A stretch of 64,000 bases of DNA from Nigrospora sphaerica (GCA_018287875.1 JAGVVL010000002.1:2356001-2420000); one strand, 5' to 3'; shown: positions 45,601 through 57,726, numbered from the stretch's first letter. Notes: a model not told the origin generated them from the sequence alone. Numbers and translations are program-made.

Positions 45601-46753
45601 TTACAGATTCGTCAGGTAGTCCTCGATCTCTTGAGGCGTCAGCTTCCGGAACCGAGGGCCAGTGGCTCCCTCAACACCCTCAACGCCGAGAAGATGGTCT
45701 GCAGGAGGGCCAACAATGCCTAGTTTCTGTCAGTGGGCACCGCCATGGCATTGGGAGGGAGGGGTGAAGGGCACAAGGACCCGGAGGGAGCGGAGGGGGG
45801 TTTACCGATTTCAATAGTCTCGCCGTTCATCTCGCCTTCGATGGTCTCCTTCAGGGTGAGCAGGGCGATGTGTACAGCGTCCTCCAGCTCCAGGCCGTCG
45901 GTGTATCTCTTCTCCAGGAAGGTCTTGGCCGATGCTGCGCTCTTGCCGATGGCTGTCGCCTTCCACGGAAAGTAGCTTCCCGAGGGGTCAACCTGGTACA
46001 GCATGGGGCCACCCTTCAGAATGCCGCCCGTCTTGCCGCTCGGCTTCTTCTGGCCCTCGCCCTCCTCGGCCCCGGCCCCGGCCTCGGCTTCGACCTGCTT
46101 CTGCTCGTCGGGCAGAATACCCTCGTCCCAGCCGGCAACCAGCAGACTGACGCCATACGGTCGGACACCACCCGACTGGGTGGCAGCCTGCATCTCCCGG
46201 GCAACGTCCTGTACTAATATGCGGGTCGGAGGGTACTCGTTGTAGATGCGCTTGTAGTTGGTGTGGGAGACCTTTCGCGCCCTGTCAACGAGGACTCGGT
46301 AGTCGGGGCCCATGCCTGAGTAAACCATGCCGATGTTGGGGGTGATGAGGCTGATCTTGGAGAGAGACGACGGGTCGGCCAGCGGGGACGACGACTTCTT
46401 CTCAGTCGCCAGGACGATGCCGTTCGTGGCTTGGTTGCGTCAGTAGGGCGGCGGGCTGCTGCGAGTGCCGCCACGGGGCCAGGCTCACCTTTGATACCGA
46501 GAGCCGTCACTCCCTGGTTGACGGCATTCAGGGCGTACTCTGCGAAACGAAGCACCGGTTAGCGGGGGGCCCTTCCGGGTCGAGCGGCGGCGTGGTCAAG
46601 ACGGCCACGAGAGGGCGGCGACGTACCAATCTGCACCAGCTTTCCGCTGTTGGCCAGGTCAGTCACTGCATAGTGGAGCTGCCGCTTCACGGGACGCGAG
46701 CTTGCTTACCTGGGGGAGAAGGTGGTCAGAGAGAAGGAGTATCGGTCTGCCAT
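45601..46753 (-). CDS. PRE8: 20S proteasome subunit alpha 2
   Basis: Forms part of the outer ring of the 20S proteasome core. Five exons on the minus strand: 46753-46710, 46646-46627, 46539-46489, 46429-45806 and 45719-45601 (285 aa, phases agree). Two exons are tiny (20 and 51 bp). The start gives [20 protein letters not shown], the alpha-subunit N-terminal signature, followed by [27 protein letters not shown] and [15 protein letters not shown]. Yeast Pre8 has 250 residues; the excess comes from about 30 low-complexity residues (Glu/Ala/Gly, then Lys/Gly) inserted at about residues 142-175, between the [11 protein letters not shown] strand and [14 protein letters not shown]. The last exon ends in [13 protein letters not shown]. 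Assignment is secure. Confidence 0.95.
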
Positions 46754-48041
46754 GACTGCTGCTGGTCAAGGACACCGGGGAGAGAATCCTGAGATGCGGA
46801 AGCGCGGGGCGGGGGGTGTCGATGCAGCAAGGGTGACGTTGTCGTCGTCGTCGTTGTTTGGGAGGAGGGCGGTGGTGGGAATTGGGGTGGAAGGCGAGGC
46901 TGTAGCTGTTCCTACCTGCTTTAGGTAGGTTGGAGCTTTCCGGTGGTGCAGTGCTTGGAGTGGTAGTGCAGGTGCCCGCCCAGGCACCGTGGGTTTGCGC
47001 GTTCGGGGGAGCTCCTCCAAGCTGGGCTTCTACCTATGTGCACACTTCGGACAGTAAGGTAGCTAGAAACCCAGCCGCCAGTTCAGCCTGGCCCGCACGG
47101 TGATGGGCATTACCTAATACTAGATGACTTGGGCCCGTCCTATGTACTGACCTCTCTTCTTACTTGCCTACCTACAGTACATCATCGCAAAAAGTGCCTA
47201 ATGGGATACATAGCTCCCAGGCGGCCAAGCCCAGCTCCCCGTTCGAGCACTCCAGTATGGGCTGGTGGGGATCAATGGGGGGTCCCCATACGATCAAAGT
47301 ACCTAAGCCGGTCCGCTGACTAAGCGGGCTCCCGGCTATGCTCCTACTAAATTCCGATACTGCCTGGCTGGAAGCGTTCTTATGCCTGGTACCCAACCAT
47401 TCCGTGCAACCGCCAAAGCCCGCACTGATGAAAATGGCTTTTCCCCGCCGCCTGTCAATTCACGTGTCTCTGACACCGTTGTTACCCATCAACGCAGGCC
47501 CAGCATCGCCATGTTCTTTCCAGTCGTCGCTTCTGGCGGGAACCCAGAGCGGGATTCCATGACGAACCCAGCTGGAGGACTTGCCTGTTTGGACCCAAGC
47601 TCTTGGCGTGACTTCTAAGGCCGGCCAATCAGCGTGGCGAAAAGTGGACAGCGCGCGATCTGGAGAGCCGTCAAAAAGTCCGCCGCCGTTTGTCACGAGG
47701 CGGTAGCCACTTGCGGTCCAATGTTTCTTTGAGTTTCTTGTCATCACATCCTTCCTTCACCAGGCCCCCCCATTTCTAGCGAACTGCGCTGCTTTCGACG
47801 CCCCCGTCTTCCATGAACCCGGGCCCCCAGCCATTTCTCAGAGCATGGCAACGTTGTCCTCGAAGTCGAGCATCCGCCACGTTGAGGATTGAAACGTGGT
47901 CCCCACCTATACGCGCCCCTGCGGCCTGTTTTAGCATTCATCCCCTTATTCCTCCGCACTGGTTGCGCACACCTCTTGCTGTGCCTGCTTGTTGTATACA
48001 ATCCTCCCTGCAGACTTTTCTGCTCGGCTCTTTTGGACACC
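46754..48041. other. Divergent intergenic region (PRE8 / RING-CH gene)
   Basis: No gene supported. CTACCTGCTTTAGGTAGG lies near 46913-46930 and GCCTACCTACAGTAC near 47166-47180. An in-frame extension upstream of the RING-CH start exists to 47889 but begins with a non-ATG codon. Confidence 0.55.
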
Positions 48042-49034
48042 ATGGACCCAGACTGGGACGCCCATGAGCACGCGCCGGGCGCCTTTCCTGCCGAGGAGCA
48101 GCAGGATACGCACGCGCAATCGGATGAGGTTGACCCCGAGCAAGATCCGAACGCACGCCAGTGTCGGTTCTGCTTGGCATACGTAGCTCCAAGTTACGAA
48201 CGAGGCCTGGGCCAACTCATTGGAAAGGGCCGAGGGAAGCGGGTATATTACGACGAGGACTGCGGCTACTTGATATCCCCTTGCCTTTGCAAGGGCGGCC
48301 AGAGATACGTCCACGAAGGATGCCTGCAGCAGTGGCGGTACGCGCAGGTCGGCATGAACAGCCAATTTCAGTGCCCGACTTGCTCGTATAAGTACAAGCT
48401 GGAGAGGATGACATGGGCCAACAGGATCCGGAGCCCCGTGTTGGCCTTCCTGCTCGCTGTCCTCATCGTTGTACTGAGCATCTTTCTCCTGGGCTTTGTG
48501 GCCGACCCGATTCTCGATTTTTGGCTGAATCGCTTTGGTCCCGTCGTCGAAGGCATCGGCGTTTTCGATGCCGACCTGGAAGATGAGCTGCCGCTGCCCA
48601 ATATCGACGAAGAGGGGTGGCTCTTCCACTTTTTGAAGGGAACCTTCTCACTCGGCCTCCTCGGCGCCGTCAAGGCCATTTTCGCCATGAGTCCTTGGCA
48701 GTGGTGGAATTATCGTGCGTCGGGCATCCTCGGCGGAAATGGCCGACGACGACGCGCCGGGACTGGACGCGAGAGGATGGAAAACATCAACACGTACCTG
48801 ATCCTGATGGGAGTAGCGACGGTGTTCTGGGTAAGTGCGCCCGCATCGTGCCGCATGGGAGAGGGACCGGGCGGGCTAACACATCAAAAGGCTGTATGGA
48901 AGGGGACAAGAAAGTGGACGCAACGCACCCTCGACATGGCAAGCCAGAGGGTGCTGAATGTACAGGACGACGAGGACGACGACGACGAAGATGACAAGGC
49001 TGCTGGCCCGGCCGAGGGTCGGAAGGACCAATGA
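48042..49034 (+). CDS. RING-CH (RING-variant) membrane protein, probable E3 ubiquitin ligase
   Basis: Exons 48042-48830 and 48891-49034 (310 aa); the 60-bp intron runs GTAAGT to CAAAAG with a GGCTAAC branch site. The ATG was chosen because the conserved part starts soon after and the upstream frame lacks an ATG. An acidic head is followed by a C4HC3 RING-variant: CRFC, then CGYLISPCLCKGGQRYVHEG with a downstream Cys and QQW, then QCPTC. This is the MARCH/Doa10 type that recruits E2 enzymes. A strong transmembrane helix follows (LAFLLAVLIVVLSIFLLGFV), then a second weakly hydrophobic stretch (GTFSLGLLGAVKAIFAM) and a third near the splice (TYLILMGVATVFW). The C terminus is acidic. It is probably an ER or Golgi membrane ligase; substrates cannot be told. 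Confidence 0.85.
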   Translation: MDPDWDAHEHAPGAFPAEEQQDTHAQSDEVDPEQDPNARQCRFCLAYVAPSYERGLGQLIGKGRGKRVYYDEDCGYLISPCLCKGGQRYVHEGCLQQWRYAQVGMNSQFQCPTCSYKYKLERMTWANRIRSPVLAFLLAVLIVVLSIFLLGFVADPILDFWLNRFGPVVEGIGVFDADLEDELPLPNIDEEGWLFHFLKGTFSLGLLGAVKAIFAMSPWQWWNYRASGILGGNGRRRRAGTGRERMENINTYLILMGVATVFWVSAPASCRMGEGPGGLTHQKAVWKGTRKWTQRTLDMASQRVLNVQDDEDDDDEDDKAAGPAEGRKDQ

Positions 49035-50396
49035 TGACACGCCGATAAAGGCAGGCCGGCGCCCGTGATGCGACCTAACTGGGCCTGGCCAGCCCGGTTG
49101 CGAACCCGCACACTCTTAAGTTGCCGCGAAGCTTCTCTTCCATATCGTGTCAACTAGTCTGTGTGCGGATATGCATTGCCCTGCAACTGTCTTTGGGTCA
49201 GAGCGTCTTGCGCTGGCCCTTTTGAGACTCGGTTCTTGGCTGTCAATCCTGAAACCATGCGTCGGTGGCTCCTTCGAGCTCAACTGTACGTACATATGAC
49301 CGCCGCCCGTCCCCCCAGGGATCGTAGTCGGGCGGTGGTCCGTCATGATTGGCACATACAATTGTACATAAATCTGTAGCTGGGTGGACGCTTGAAATAA
49401 ACACATGAATCCCGTGAAGAGAGCTTTTCTCTGACATATTCGAGGGCGCCACGGGGTGTTCCTCGTCGGCAACACGTTCGGGCGAATCGTAGCGTCAGAG
49501 ACAGTACCTCCTCTTCTGCCGCTGTTCTCGCTGGTTCCTCCTCTGTGCCCTTGCCAAAATCGAAATAGGGCGGGAAGGGGGAAGCCTGGGTGCTCCTATG
49601 CCGTCCTCTTGTGCTATCTTACACTACCTTCGACTTTCTATTCGTAGGCTGCCCCCATTAAGGTTGTTTCTGCTGCAGTTCTGTCCGTGTGGGACCGCTG
49701 TCGTTCCGCTGGCCGCCTTCGATTGGTCAGGACCAAGGCCAAGCCGACAGATTGTAAAATTACACGAACGCAACTGCAGTTTCACGCCCCCGTGTCCCAT
49801 ACATCTACATCAATTAGCCTCTGGCAACACCTGCAATGCGCCCGCTGAGCTGAGTGAGCAATTGTTGTCTTTTTCGAGGAAACCAGAATGCGGCTTGGGC
49901 GACATTGAGCCCCGTTGCTATAAGCAAACCTGCCTCTGAATGCGGCCTCGGCGATAGACGCGATACTGCCCGCCCGCCTTTATCTCGTCCTGACCGAGCA
50001 CCCTCTGCCTCTCCGTCCCTCTTCCCCCCTTCTAGCCCCCGGGTTGCGTTGAGTCAAGCAGAGCGAGCCCTCCCGTCGAGAACCTCCACCACCGCGTTAC
50101 CGAGCCTCGAACTTAGCAACCATTGTCGCAGGCACCAATTCTCGACGTCTATTACCACCCAACCCCTGCGCCCGGAGTCGGCTGGACGTGGGAGCCCTCA
50201 TCGTCCCCCCCACCCCTTTACGGATCGAAACGTCGCGGGACGTCGCCCACCGCCTCCATAGTTTGCAGATCGCATCGCGATACGGGATATTGTTCCAGTG
50301 CAGTGCGACATCAGTACACGGGCTCTTGGTCGCCGCCGCTTTCCATTTACCCCTCCGAGACTCGGCGTTGTCGGTGCCTCGACCCGACAGCCCACG
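49035..50396. other. Intergenic region (RING-CH / MNN11)
   Basis: No gene supported. Overlapping short frames lie near 49854-50500, in the pyrimidine-rich leader of the next gene. Confidence 0.55.
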
Positions 50397-51474
50397 ATGC
50401 ATTTGCCGTACCCCCCGCGCAAGAGCTCGAACCCACCACCGTACATGCCACGGTCCTCGCGGCTGCCCGTATACCGTAGGAATCGACTCCGCGTGGCCGG
50501 TGCGGTTCTCTTGGCAGTCGTCACTCTGATATGGCTGTTCTCTGGCAGCAGTAAATCGAAATCAAGCCCACAGCGGTCCATTTCGGGCAAACCTCCGGTG
50601 GTGCTCGTCACGGCATTCGAGGAAAAGGGCGTCAGTGCGGATTACATCAAGAGTGTCAAAGACAACCGGAAACAATACGCCGCGAAGCACGGTAAGCAGA
50701 AGCACCCTGCCCCCTTGAGAGTATCTCCAATGGCTGCTGACACGGCCGTTCCAGGCTATGGAACGCACCTCGTGCCTGCTACCTTTTACGATGTCCAAGG
50801 CTCACCCACGTCCTGGGCCAAGGTGACGGCGATGCGTCACGCCATGGCCCAATTCCCCAACGCCAAGTTCTTCTGGTACCTGGACCAGAACTCGCTCATC
50901 ATGAACCCCAACTTGAAGGTCGAGGATCACATCATGGGCGCCAAGCACCTTGAGGCCAACATGATCAAGGACCTGCCCGTCGTGCCGCCGGACAGCATCA
51001 TCAAGACCTTCTCCCACCTCAAAGGGGACGACGTCGCCTTCGTGCTAACCCAGGACAAGGAGGGTCTATCTTCCGGCAGCTTTATAATAAGAAACGGGGA
51101 CTGGGCCGAGTTCTTCCTCGACACGTGGTTCGACCCACTGTACCGGAGCTACAACTTCCAGAAGGCGGAAACGCACGCTTTGGTACGGCACGCTCCACGC
51201 GCCCGATTTCAGGCGGACCCGAACTGACGTGACTTGGCAGGAACACATTGTGCAATGGCATCCCACGATCCTCTCCAAGCTCGCCATCGTCCCGCAGCGT
51301 TTGATCAACTCGTACAGCCGGGACAAGCACGGTGCCGAGTACCAGGACGGTGACATCGTTGTGCGGTTCCCTAGCTGCACTTTGGGCTCTGCCTCGGCCC
51401 CGGGTGAGGTCAAGTGCGACGAAGAAGCGCGTCGATTCCTGCCGAAATTGAAGCAGGCGTTCGACCAGGCGTAA
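50397..51474 (+). CDS. MNN11: Alpha-1,6-mannosyltransferase of the Mnn10/Mnn11 type (GT34)
   Basis: Exons 50397-50691, 50755-51182 and 51241-51474 (318 aa); introns 63 and 58 bp. The protein is a type II Golgi membrane protein: a short Pro-rich cytosolic tail (MHLPYPPRKSSNPPPYMPR), a basic flank, then a signal anchor (VAGAVLLAVVTLIWLF). The GT34 catalytic core starts VVLVTAFEE, has WAKVTAMRHAMAQFPNAKFF, and the metal-site region FFWYLDQNSLIMNP, where DQN stands at the usual DXD place. Later motifs are FVLTQDKEGLSSGSFIIRNG, FFLDTWFDPLYRSY, and after the second splice EHIVQWHP. In yeast Mnn10 and Mnn11 act in the M-Pol II complex that extends the N-glycan backbone. Choice of Mnn11 over Mnn10 rests on overall length and the N terminus. 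Confidence 0.87.
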
Positions 51475-53175
51475 GGGCGCCAGTTCAGTGCGCTTACACA
51501 AGCGTGGGACAGACGAAGCCGACCGACCATGGTGGGATTGGGATCATGCGGGCAACGATAGACGACGAGCCAAGGCGTTATTGGAGGACCATGCATCTGC
51601 CGGTGATTTTCTAGTCTGGAAGGTTAAGAGGGCGTAAGAGGCCTAACATATCTGGAATGCGGAATGTAGCATTTACAAAGGTGTTCTGCGTGCCTAGTGA
51701 ATACTCGGGTTTTAATGCACACGATCAAGGCAATGCCGCTGTGACCTGGGGAGGCTTCGGTCGCATATCCAACCAGGCCGTTGTGACGTAGCCACAGTCG
51801 GACGAGCAGGGGCTGTGAAAGCACCCGCGGGTTCCGTTTCGGGGTTGGGGATGGATGATCCATCTACGGAGAGCCCAGGCGGTGGGCCCAGGAGCATGAA
51901 TTAATATGGAGACTTTGTTCGGCGCCGGTATCCGCGGGATGAAGGCGCGGAGAGCCGGACGAGCCAGTCCTGGCCCTGGATCACGAAGTGGAAGGACCTG
52001 GGAAATCTGTGAAGAGCGGCCGGAGTGGGTGGGCAATGGTGCAGCCTTTGCTTTCAATTCTATTTTTCTATTCTCCCTTTTCCGGGTAGGCAGATCGGGT
52101 GCCGGCAGCAAAAGGGAGGAAGGGCAGTTTCGGGCCCTCGTGTAGATGGAACAGTGTACCTCTTGTTCTGAGAAAACCAGGGTCGGCTACCGCATTGCGC
52201 TTGCTAAATACCTATATGTAGGTACATATCGTAAAACCGGACTCTCTGCACGCTGGTGATCCAAACCGGGCCTCCATTCTAGAAGTCAAGATCCCGGGGG
52301 CCGGTGTGACAGATGTGACCACTCAGGTGCAAGACAAAAGTCAGCCAGGGAAGCCGACTCGGATCAGATAAGATGTGGAGAGTTCGCACTCGCGACGGGA
52401 ACCGCGGGTCGCTAAAAGAAGCAGCTGGGGCCGCCCCCCTCCTAAGCCCGTCATCCGTCATCCGGACATGGTCTCCTGTTCTTTCGCAAAGTGGGATGAT
52501 ACCCGACACTCTGAATGAGGCGCGAGAGAGACGGGCGCCCACGCACACACGCACAGAGAGAGGGGGGGGAGGCGGCGTTCTGCGGGTTTGCCCATTTGAT
52601 GCGAATCGCCCTTGCCCGTCGTTCGCCCCCTTGCTGGAGAGAGCAGGGAAGGTACCACCATGCCTTAAACCTCTTTAGCCCTCTCTCACTTTGTCGCGCA
52701 CACACATCGTGATTACATGCATACCTACCCTGGAAGGTAGGTATGAATCGATGCATGTGAAAGACGATACGAACCCCCCCTGTCCCTCGGGGGGCGCGCC
52801 TGGCCGAGCACTGGAGACCAGAAACTGGAAACTGGGGGCGGGCAGGGATCCCGCTGGGCACCTTAGACAAAAGCTTCCAGCCAGTGGGACTTACCTAATT
52901 AGCGTGTTGCCAGCAGTACAACGCCCGGAGATAAATGTAGAGACATCGCCAGCCGAGGTTGTCCCCAGAAACGCTGCCGGCTGCGACTTACAGCGCCCAC
53001 GAGACACTGTACATCCCCCGTTTCCATACTCGCATCGGCATTGGCCACCAGCCCCCGCGCACGACTCGAGCGACTCATTGCGAACCGATTGTTGACTCCC
53101 GCTCAGGACAGGACTGGAAGTGTCCGACACAATCAAAACTGCTCCCCCATCCCTCCCTTCAGATTACCGACGACC
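51475..53175. other. Intergenic region (MNN11 / DPL1)
   Basis: No gene supported. TACCTATATGTAGGTA lies near 52210-52225 and TACCTACCCTGGAAGGTAGGTA near 52722-52744; both are near-perfect inverted repeats. The rest looks like leader and promoter sequence. Confidence 0.55.
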
Positions 53176-55019
53176 ATGCCGGGCTCCTCGCGTATGCCCG
53201 TTAGCTTGCGGGACAGCTTCAATGTCGTCGCGCGGCACCGCCCGAACAACGTAGCGGCGCTGGCGAGCCTCGACATGTAAGTAACTTAGGTCCCGTCCCG
53301 CCGGGGCGCCCTTCCATTCGACCGCCGTGGCTTACGTTTCCTCCTCCCTCCCCAGGCTGCGCAATGTCGTCTTCTTCTTCTTCGTGCTCCGCATCCTCCG
53401 CCGCACCTTCTGGAAGCTCAAGGGCCGCGGCATCATCGGCGCCGCTGTCGAGCTGTACACCGACGTCCGTCGCGTCCTCTACGGCTATTTCCTGCGGGCC
53501 CCCGGCGTCCGGTCCCAGGTGCGCAAGCAGGTCGGCGAGGCCCTGGGCAAGATGGAGAGCAAGATCGTCCCGGCCGGCGCCACGCGCTACCTGGCCCTGC
53601 CCAAGGAGCCGTGGACCGATGAGGCCCTGCGCGCTGAACTCGACGCCCTTGCCACTATGGACCACACCCGCTGGGAGGACGGCTACGTCTCGGGGGCCGT
53701 CTACCACGGCGAGGGGGATCTGCTCAAGCTGCAGACCGAGGCGTATGGCAAGTTCACCGTCGCGAACCCCATCCACCCCGACGTCTTCCCCGGCGTGAGG
53801 AAGATGGAGGCCGAAGTCGTGGCCATGGTCTTGTCCATGTTCCACGCCCCGCCGAATGCCGCCGGCGTCTCGACCAGTGGAGGCACCGAAAGTATCCTGA
53901 TGGCCTGCCTGAGCGCAAGGCAGAAGGCTTACGTCGAGCGGGGCGTGACGGAGCCCGAGATGTAGGTGGCCCTGTGACCGACTCTCGTACCCATTTCTCC
54001 CCCACCCACCGTGCTGACCTGGCGATAGGATCCTGCCCGAGACCGCACACACGGCCTTCCGGAAGGCGGGCGAGTACTTCAAAATCAAGATCCACCTGGT
54101 GGCCTGCCCTGCGCCCTCCTACCAGGTCGACGTGCACCGGGTCTCGCGCCTGATCAACAGCAATACCGTTCTCCTCGTGGGCTCGGCGCCCAATTTCCCC
54201 CATGGCATCATTGACGACATCGCGGCGCTGTCCAAACTCGCCCTCAAGCGCCGCATTCCCCTCCACGTGGACTGCTGTCTGGGCTCCTTCCTGGTCCCGT
54301 TCCTGGAAAAGGCCGGCTTCGAGACGGAGCCCTTCGACTTCCGGCTCAAGGGCGTCACGTCCATTAGCTGCGACACCCACAAGTACGGCTTCGCGCCCAA
54401 GGGCAACTCGACGGTCCTGTACCGCACCCAGGAGCTGCGCAAGTACCAGTACTTCGTCTCGCCCGACTGGAGCGGCGGCGTCTACGCCTCGCCAGGCATT
54501 GCCGGCTCGCGGCCCGGCGCTCTGATTGCCGGCTGCTGGACCAGCATGATGCGCGTCGGTGAGCCGGGCTACCTCGACGCCTGCGTCGAGATCGTGGGCT
54601 GCGCCAAGAAGATCGCCGAGCACATGGCGACGTCGCCGCCGCTGGCGGCCGAGCTGCAGATCATCGGCCGGCCCCTCGTGAGCGTCGTGGCCTTCACGGC
54701 GCGCAACCTTAACATCTACGACATCGCCGACGCCATGTCGGCCAAGGGCTGGCACCTCAACGCCCTCCAGAACCCGCCCGCCATGCACGTCGCCGTCACC
54801 AAGCCCATCGCCAAGGTCTGGGAGCAGCTCATGGCCGACCTTGAGTTCGTCGTCGAGGCCGAGCGCGAGAAGGAGCGCGTCCGCGCCGTCGAGGGCAAGG
54901 CCAAGGGCGCCGCCACGGGCGACAGCGCCGCCCTCTACGGCGTCGCCGGTAGCCTGCCCAACAAGAGCGTCGTCGTCGACCTGGCGACGGGCTTCCTCGA
55001 CCTCCTGTACAAGGCGTAG
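53176..55019 (+). CDS. DPL1: Sphingosine-1-phosphate (dihydrosphingosine-phosphate) lyase
   Basis: PLP-dependent enzyme of the ER that splits long-chain-base phosphates into phosphoethanolamine and a fatty aldehyde, the exit from sphingolipid metabolism. Exons 53176-53276, 53356-53961 and 54029-55019 (565 aa); introns 79 and 67 bp. An N-terminal membrane anchor spans the first splice (NVVFFFFVLRILRRTFW). The aminotransferase-fold part has AVYHGEGDLLKLQTEAYGKF, the GGTESILMA cofactor-phosphate contact and HVDCCLGSFLVPFLEKAGF. The Schiff-base lysine lies in SCDTHKYGFAPKGNS (Lys at about residue 353). The C terminus follows GWHLNALQNPPAMHVAVTKP. Length is normal. A 555-codon open frame on the opposite strand is a GC-rich shadow of this gene. 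Confidence 0.95.
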
Positions 55020-56183
55020 GCCGACGGGGTGGATCCTCCGGTGCTTGTCCCCTTCCGTGCCACCATCTGGGGCTGCGGGTGGGGTCGTGGCCGTTTTTTG
55101 CGTTGGGGGAAAGGAGGAGGGGGCGACATGGGGGTGAGGGTGGGGAGGGGATCGTGGGGAAGCCATTCCGGGCCAACCAGCATTGCGTGCACACGTCGGA
55201 GCAACCGCCCGGGGGCTGGGGCGCGATGTCTCTTTTGTATACATAGTCACGGAGTCACACGGGGGTCTGGTTGTTGCTGTTTTTTGCGCCGGGGTACGCA
55301 TTTTGGCAATCATATTGCTGTTTCCAGCGCCGCGGCTTGCTTGGGAGTTTGGGGGTGGGGTTTCCATATGAAGATGTACTTGTCGATAATGAACCACGGA
55401 GCGGTTTTTGATATATGCCACCGAGACGGGCCCTGTCGTCGTTACGTAAAGTTGACACTATGTAGACGACCAATTTCTTTCTGGGTGATCAATTCCTTTT
55501 CGCCTGGACCGAGGAGGAGCTATGGCTTCTCTCTGCAGAGCATCCCCCCTCCCCCTCCTCCCTCCCCCTCCTCCCTCCCTCTTTCTTCAGAACCAAAGGC
55601 GTAGTCCACTGGTCCCGGGCGCCTGTTTCCCCGCGAACGCCGGTTCCGAAAATTCCTTCCTGTTCAATGTCACCCGGGCATCCTCCCGCCCCAATACTCT
55701 CCCCCGCTGGAAGTGGGCTGTTGGCCCGACCTCGTCTTCTGGCGGCCCGACGAACGCGCTTCACTTCTCGTCTCGCTTCTTCCAAAAACGTTTCTTCTAA
55801 ACATGGTGCAAAAGACCACTTGCGTTCGTCACTTGTCAACGTAATTCAAAACTGCTTCATAGCAATCATGACGCCAGACTGTCAGCTTCCCCGACCATCG
55901 CGGTTGCGTTCGAGCACCGCCAGCCTTCAGGGTTTGGCGGGTACGCACCGCAAGCCGAAGTCTCTTCGTCAAGGAGGAAGGCGTGCGCCGCCCGGAGGCC
56001 GGGAAACTCGTTCTAGAGCTCACCACCACCCTCATCGCGGCTGAATTTGGCGTTTTCATCGTTGACCATGGAAGCTGCATCGCCGACCTGCTTACGCTCC
56101 GATACTTCGAATACTTTGAGCCTCTTCTTTCCCTGCCTCAACGCCAATCCTTGGGAGAGCCACCCCCTCATGACTGCTGATTG
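55020..56183. other. Convergent 3' intergenic region (DPL1 / PDK-type kinase)
   Basis: No gene supported in 1.16 kb. It holds a CCCTCC-type pyrimidine tract at about 55546-55585. Open frames at 55522-56044 (plus) overlap one another and show no domain. Confidence 0.55.
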
Positions 56184-57726
56184 CTATTGCAGAGGCTCTG
56201 AGGAGCTGGACAGCCGATTCAGATGAAGGTAAACGTCGGTCCCGTATCTGTCGCCGCGTCAGTCTGGGTCCGTGGTGGGGGAGCTCGAGTGCCGAAGCAT
56301 GCGCAGCACCTACCCTTCCATGCTGATCAGCTTCAGATCTCCTCCAAAATACCGAGCGTACAGTCGCGAGATGGGCAATCCGTAGCCAAACCCTGCCATG
56401 GGCGCTTTGAAATCACTCTTATCGAAGTCGGGGTCCAGGTTGGGGGTGCGGTCGACCGTCGTGTACATATAAGTCCAAACCAGAGGGATGGCACTGCGGG
56501 GTATGCCGCCGCCCTCGTCCGAGATCTTGATGGTGATATCCTCGCGGCCCTCGGCCACGATGACTTTGGTCACAGGGAACTCCTGCTTGTCCTGGCCATG
56601 TGTCTCGACCACGGCACGAAGCGAGTTCTTCAAGGTCTCGAAGAGCATATGCGACAAGTGGCCGGGGACGTACATGAAGTTGAGGTTCGGGTTGCAGACA
56701 AGCTGGATCTTGGGGGCCTCGAAGAGACCGTAGTGATCCTCGCAGACGAAACGGGCATTCTCAATGGCCTCTTGCGCCAGGTCCCGCACATTTGTTTTGG
56801 TGCAAATGATGCCGACATAGGTGGGGTCCCGGTGATGACTCTGGTCGGTCAAAGCAATGTGCTGCCCGATCAGCATCCGGATACCTATACGGGACATGTA
56901 GAAGCGATCGAGGAAGGATTGTATGTTGTTGTCGATTTGCATCCGCTGCCGCTTGCGCTTGTACTCGAGGATGCCCTGGGCCATGGTGGTGACGACGCCG
57001 TCATGCCGCCGCTTGATCTTGTTGAGAGTCTGCGAGAATCGTTGGTTGTAGGCCTGCAGGTCGGGCGGCCAGTCGCCCGAGTCGTCCACCATGGCAAAGT
57101 ATCTCCTGGCAGCCTGCGGCTTCTTGGCCAGGCCGGCGCCCTCGTAGTGCATCGAGGCATACTGGCCCTCCTCTATGCTCGGATTCGGCGTGGCCTCTGA
57201 CAGGAGGGCCGAGTTCCTGCCGTTGTACTTGCTCGACTTCAAGAGGCGTTGTTTGACGTCCCTATCCAGTTCGGGGCGCGCGAGAGTTGTGATTTCCTAA
57301 TGTCACATGTCAGGCGATGAGTCATATGGCCGGCGGACGAGGCTGCGAGCGAAGAGGGGAAGAGGGCCGAGAGTGAGCGCACCTCGAACGACTGCGCATA
57401 CCAATCGGCCACGCGCCTGACCGACGGCATCTCGTTGAGCCCATCGGGGAGCGTGTTGAGTTCCTGGACGCGGTGCGCGAGACGGATGGGCAGCTCTTCG
57501 GCGAGGAATTGCGAGGCGCGGAACAGGGTACCTGGGGCGGGTGCCGGGCAAGACAGTCAGTGCCGGTGGCTCCCAGGGAAACGAGGTTTGGACGGGGGAC
57601 AATGTGCATACCAACCGACGGCTTCTCGCCGAACTGGACCATCTGCCTCAAGCTCACTCCCGTGGCCGGGAAGTTGGAGTAGTGCTTGATGGTGTCCATC
57701 AGGCGAGCCGACGCCTTCCACGACAT
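56184..57726 (-). CDS. Mitochondrial pyruvate dehydrogenase kinase (PDK/BCKDK family)
   Basis: Phosphorylates and shuts down the E1 subunit of a mitochondrial 2-oxoacid dehydrogenase, probably pyruvate dehydrogenase. Exons on the minus strand: 57726-57612, 57531-57383, 57296-56314 and 56247-56184 (436 aa, phases agree; introns 80, 86 and 66 bp). It begins MSWKASARLMDTIKHYSNFP, as do other fungal PDKs, then TGVSLRQMVQFGEKPS and FLAEELPIRLAHRVQELNTL. The regulatory helical domain follows. The GHKL ATP-binding domain has the N box HLSHMLFETLKNSLRAVVE (about residue 303), G1 box ISDEGGGIPR and G2 box GFGYGLPISRLYARYFGG. The last exon supplies YGTDVYLHLNRL. I leave the symbol empty because Pkp1 and Pkp2 types cannot be separated by eye. 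Confidence 0.92.

Noticed and set aside
47889..48041. N-terminal extension of the RING-CH protein
   Set aside because: The open frame continues upstream but begins with a non-ATG codon and adds leader-like hydrophobic text; the ATG at 48042 is a better start.
53754..55421. A 555-codon open frame on the minus strand opposite DPL1
   Set aside because: It lies over the well-supported DPL1 exons, is rich in Gly/Arg/Ala as a GC-rich reverse frame would be, and has no domain.
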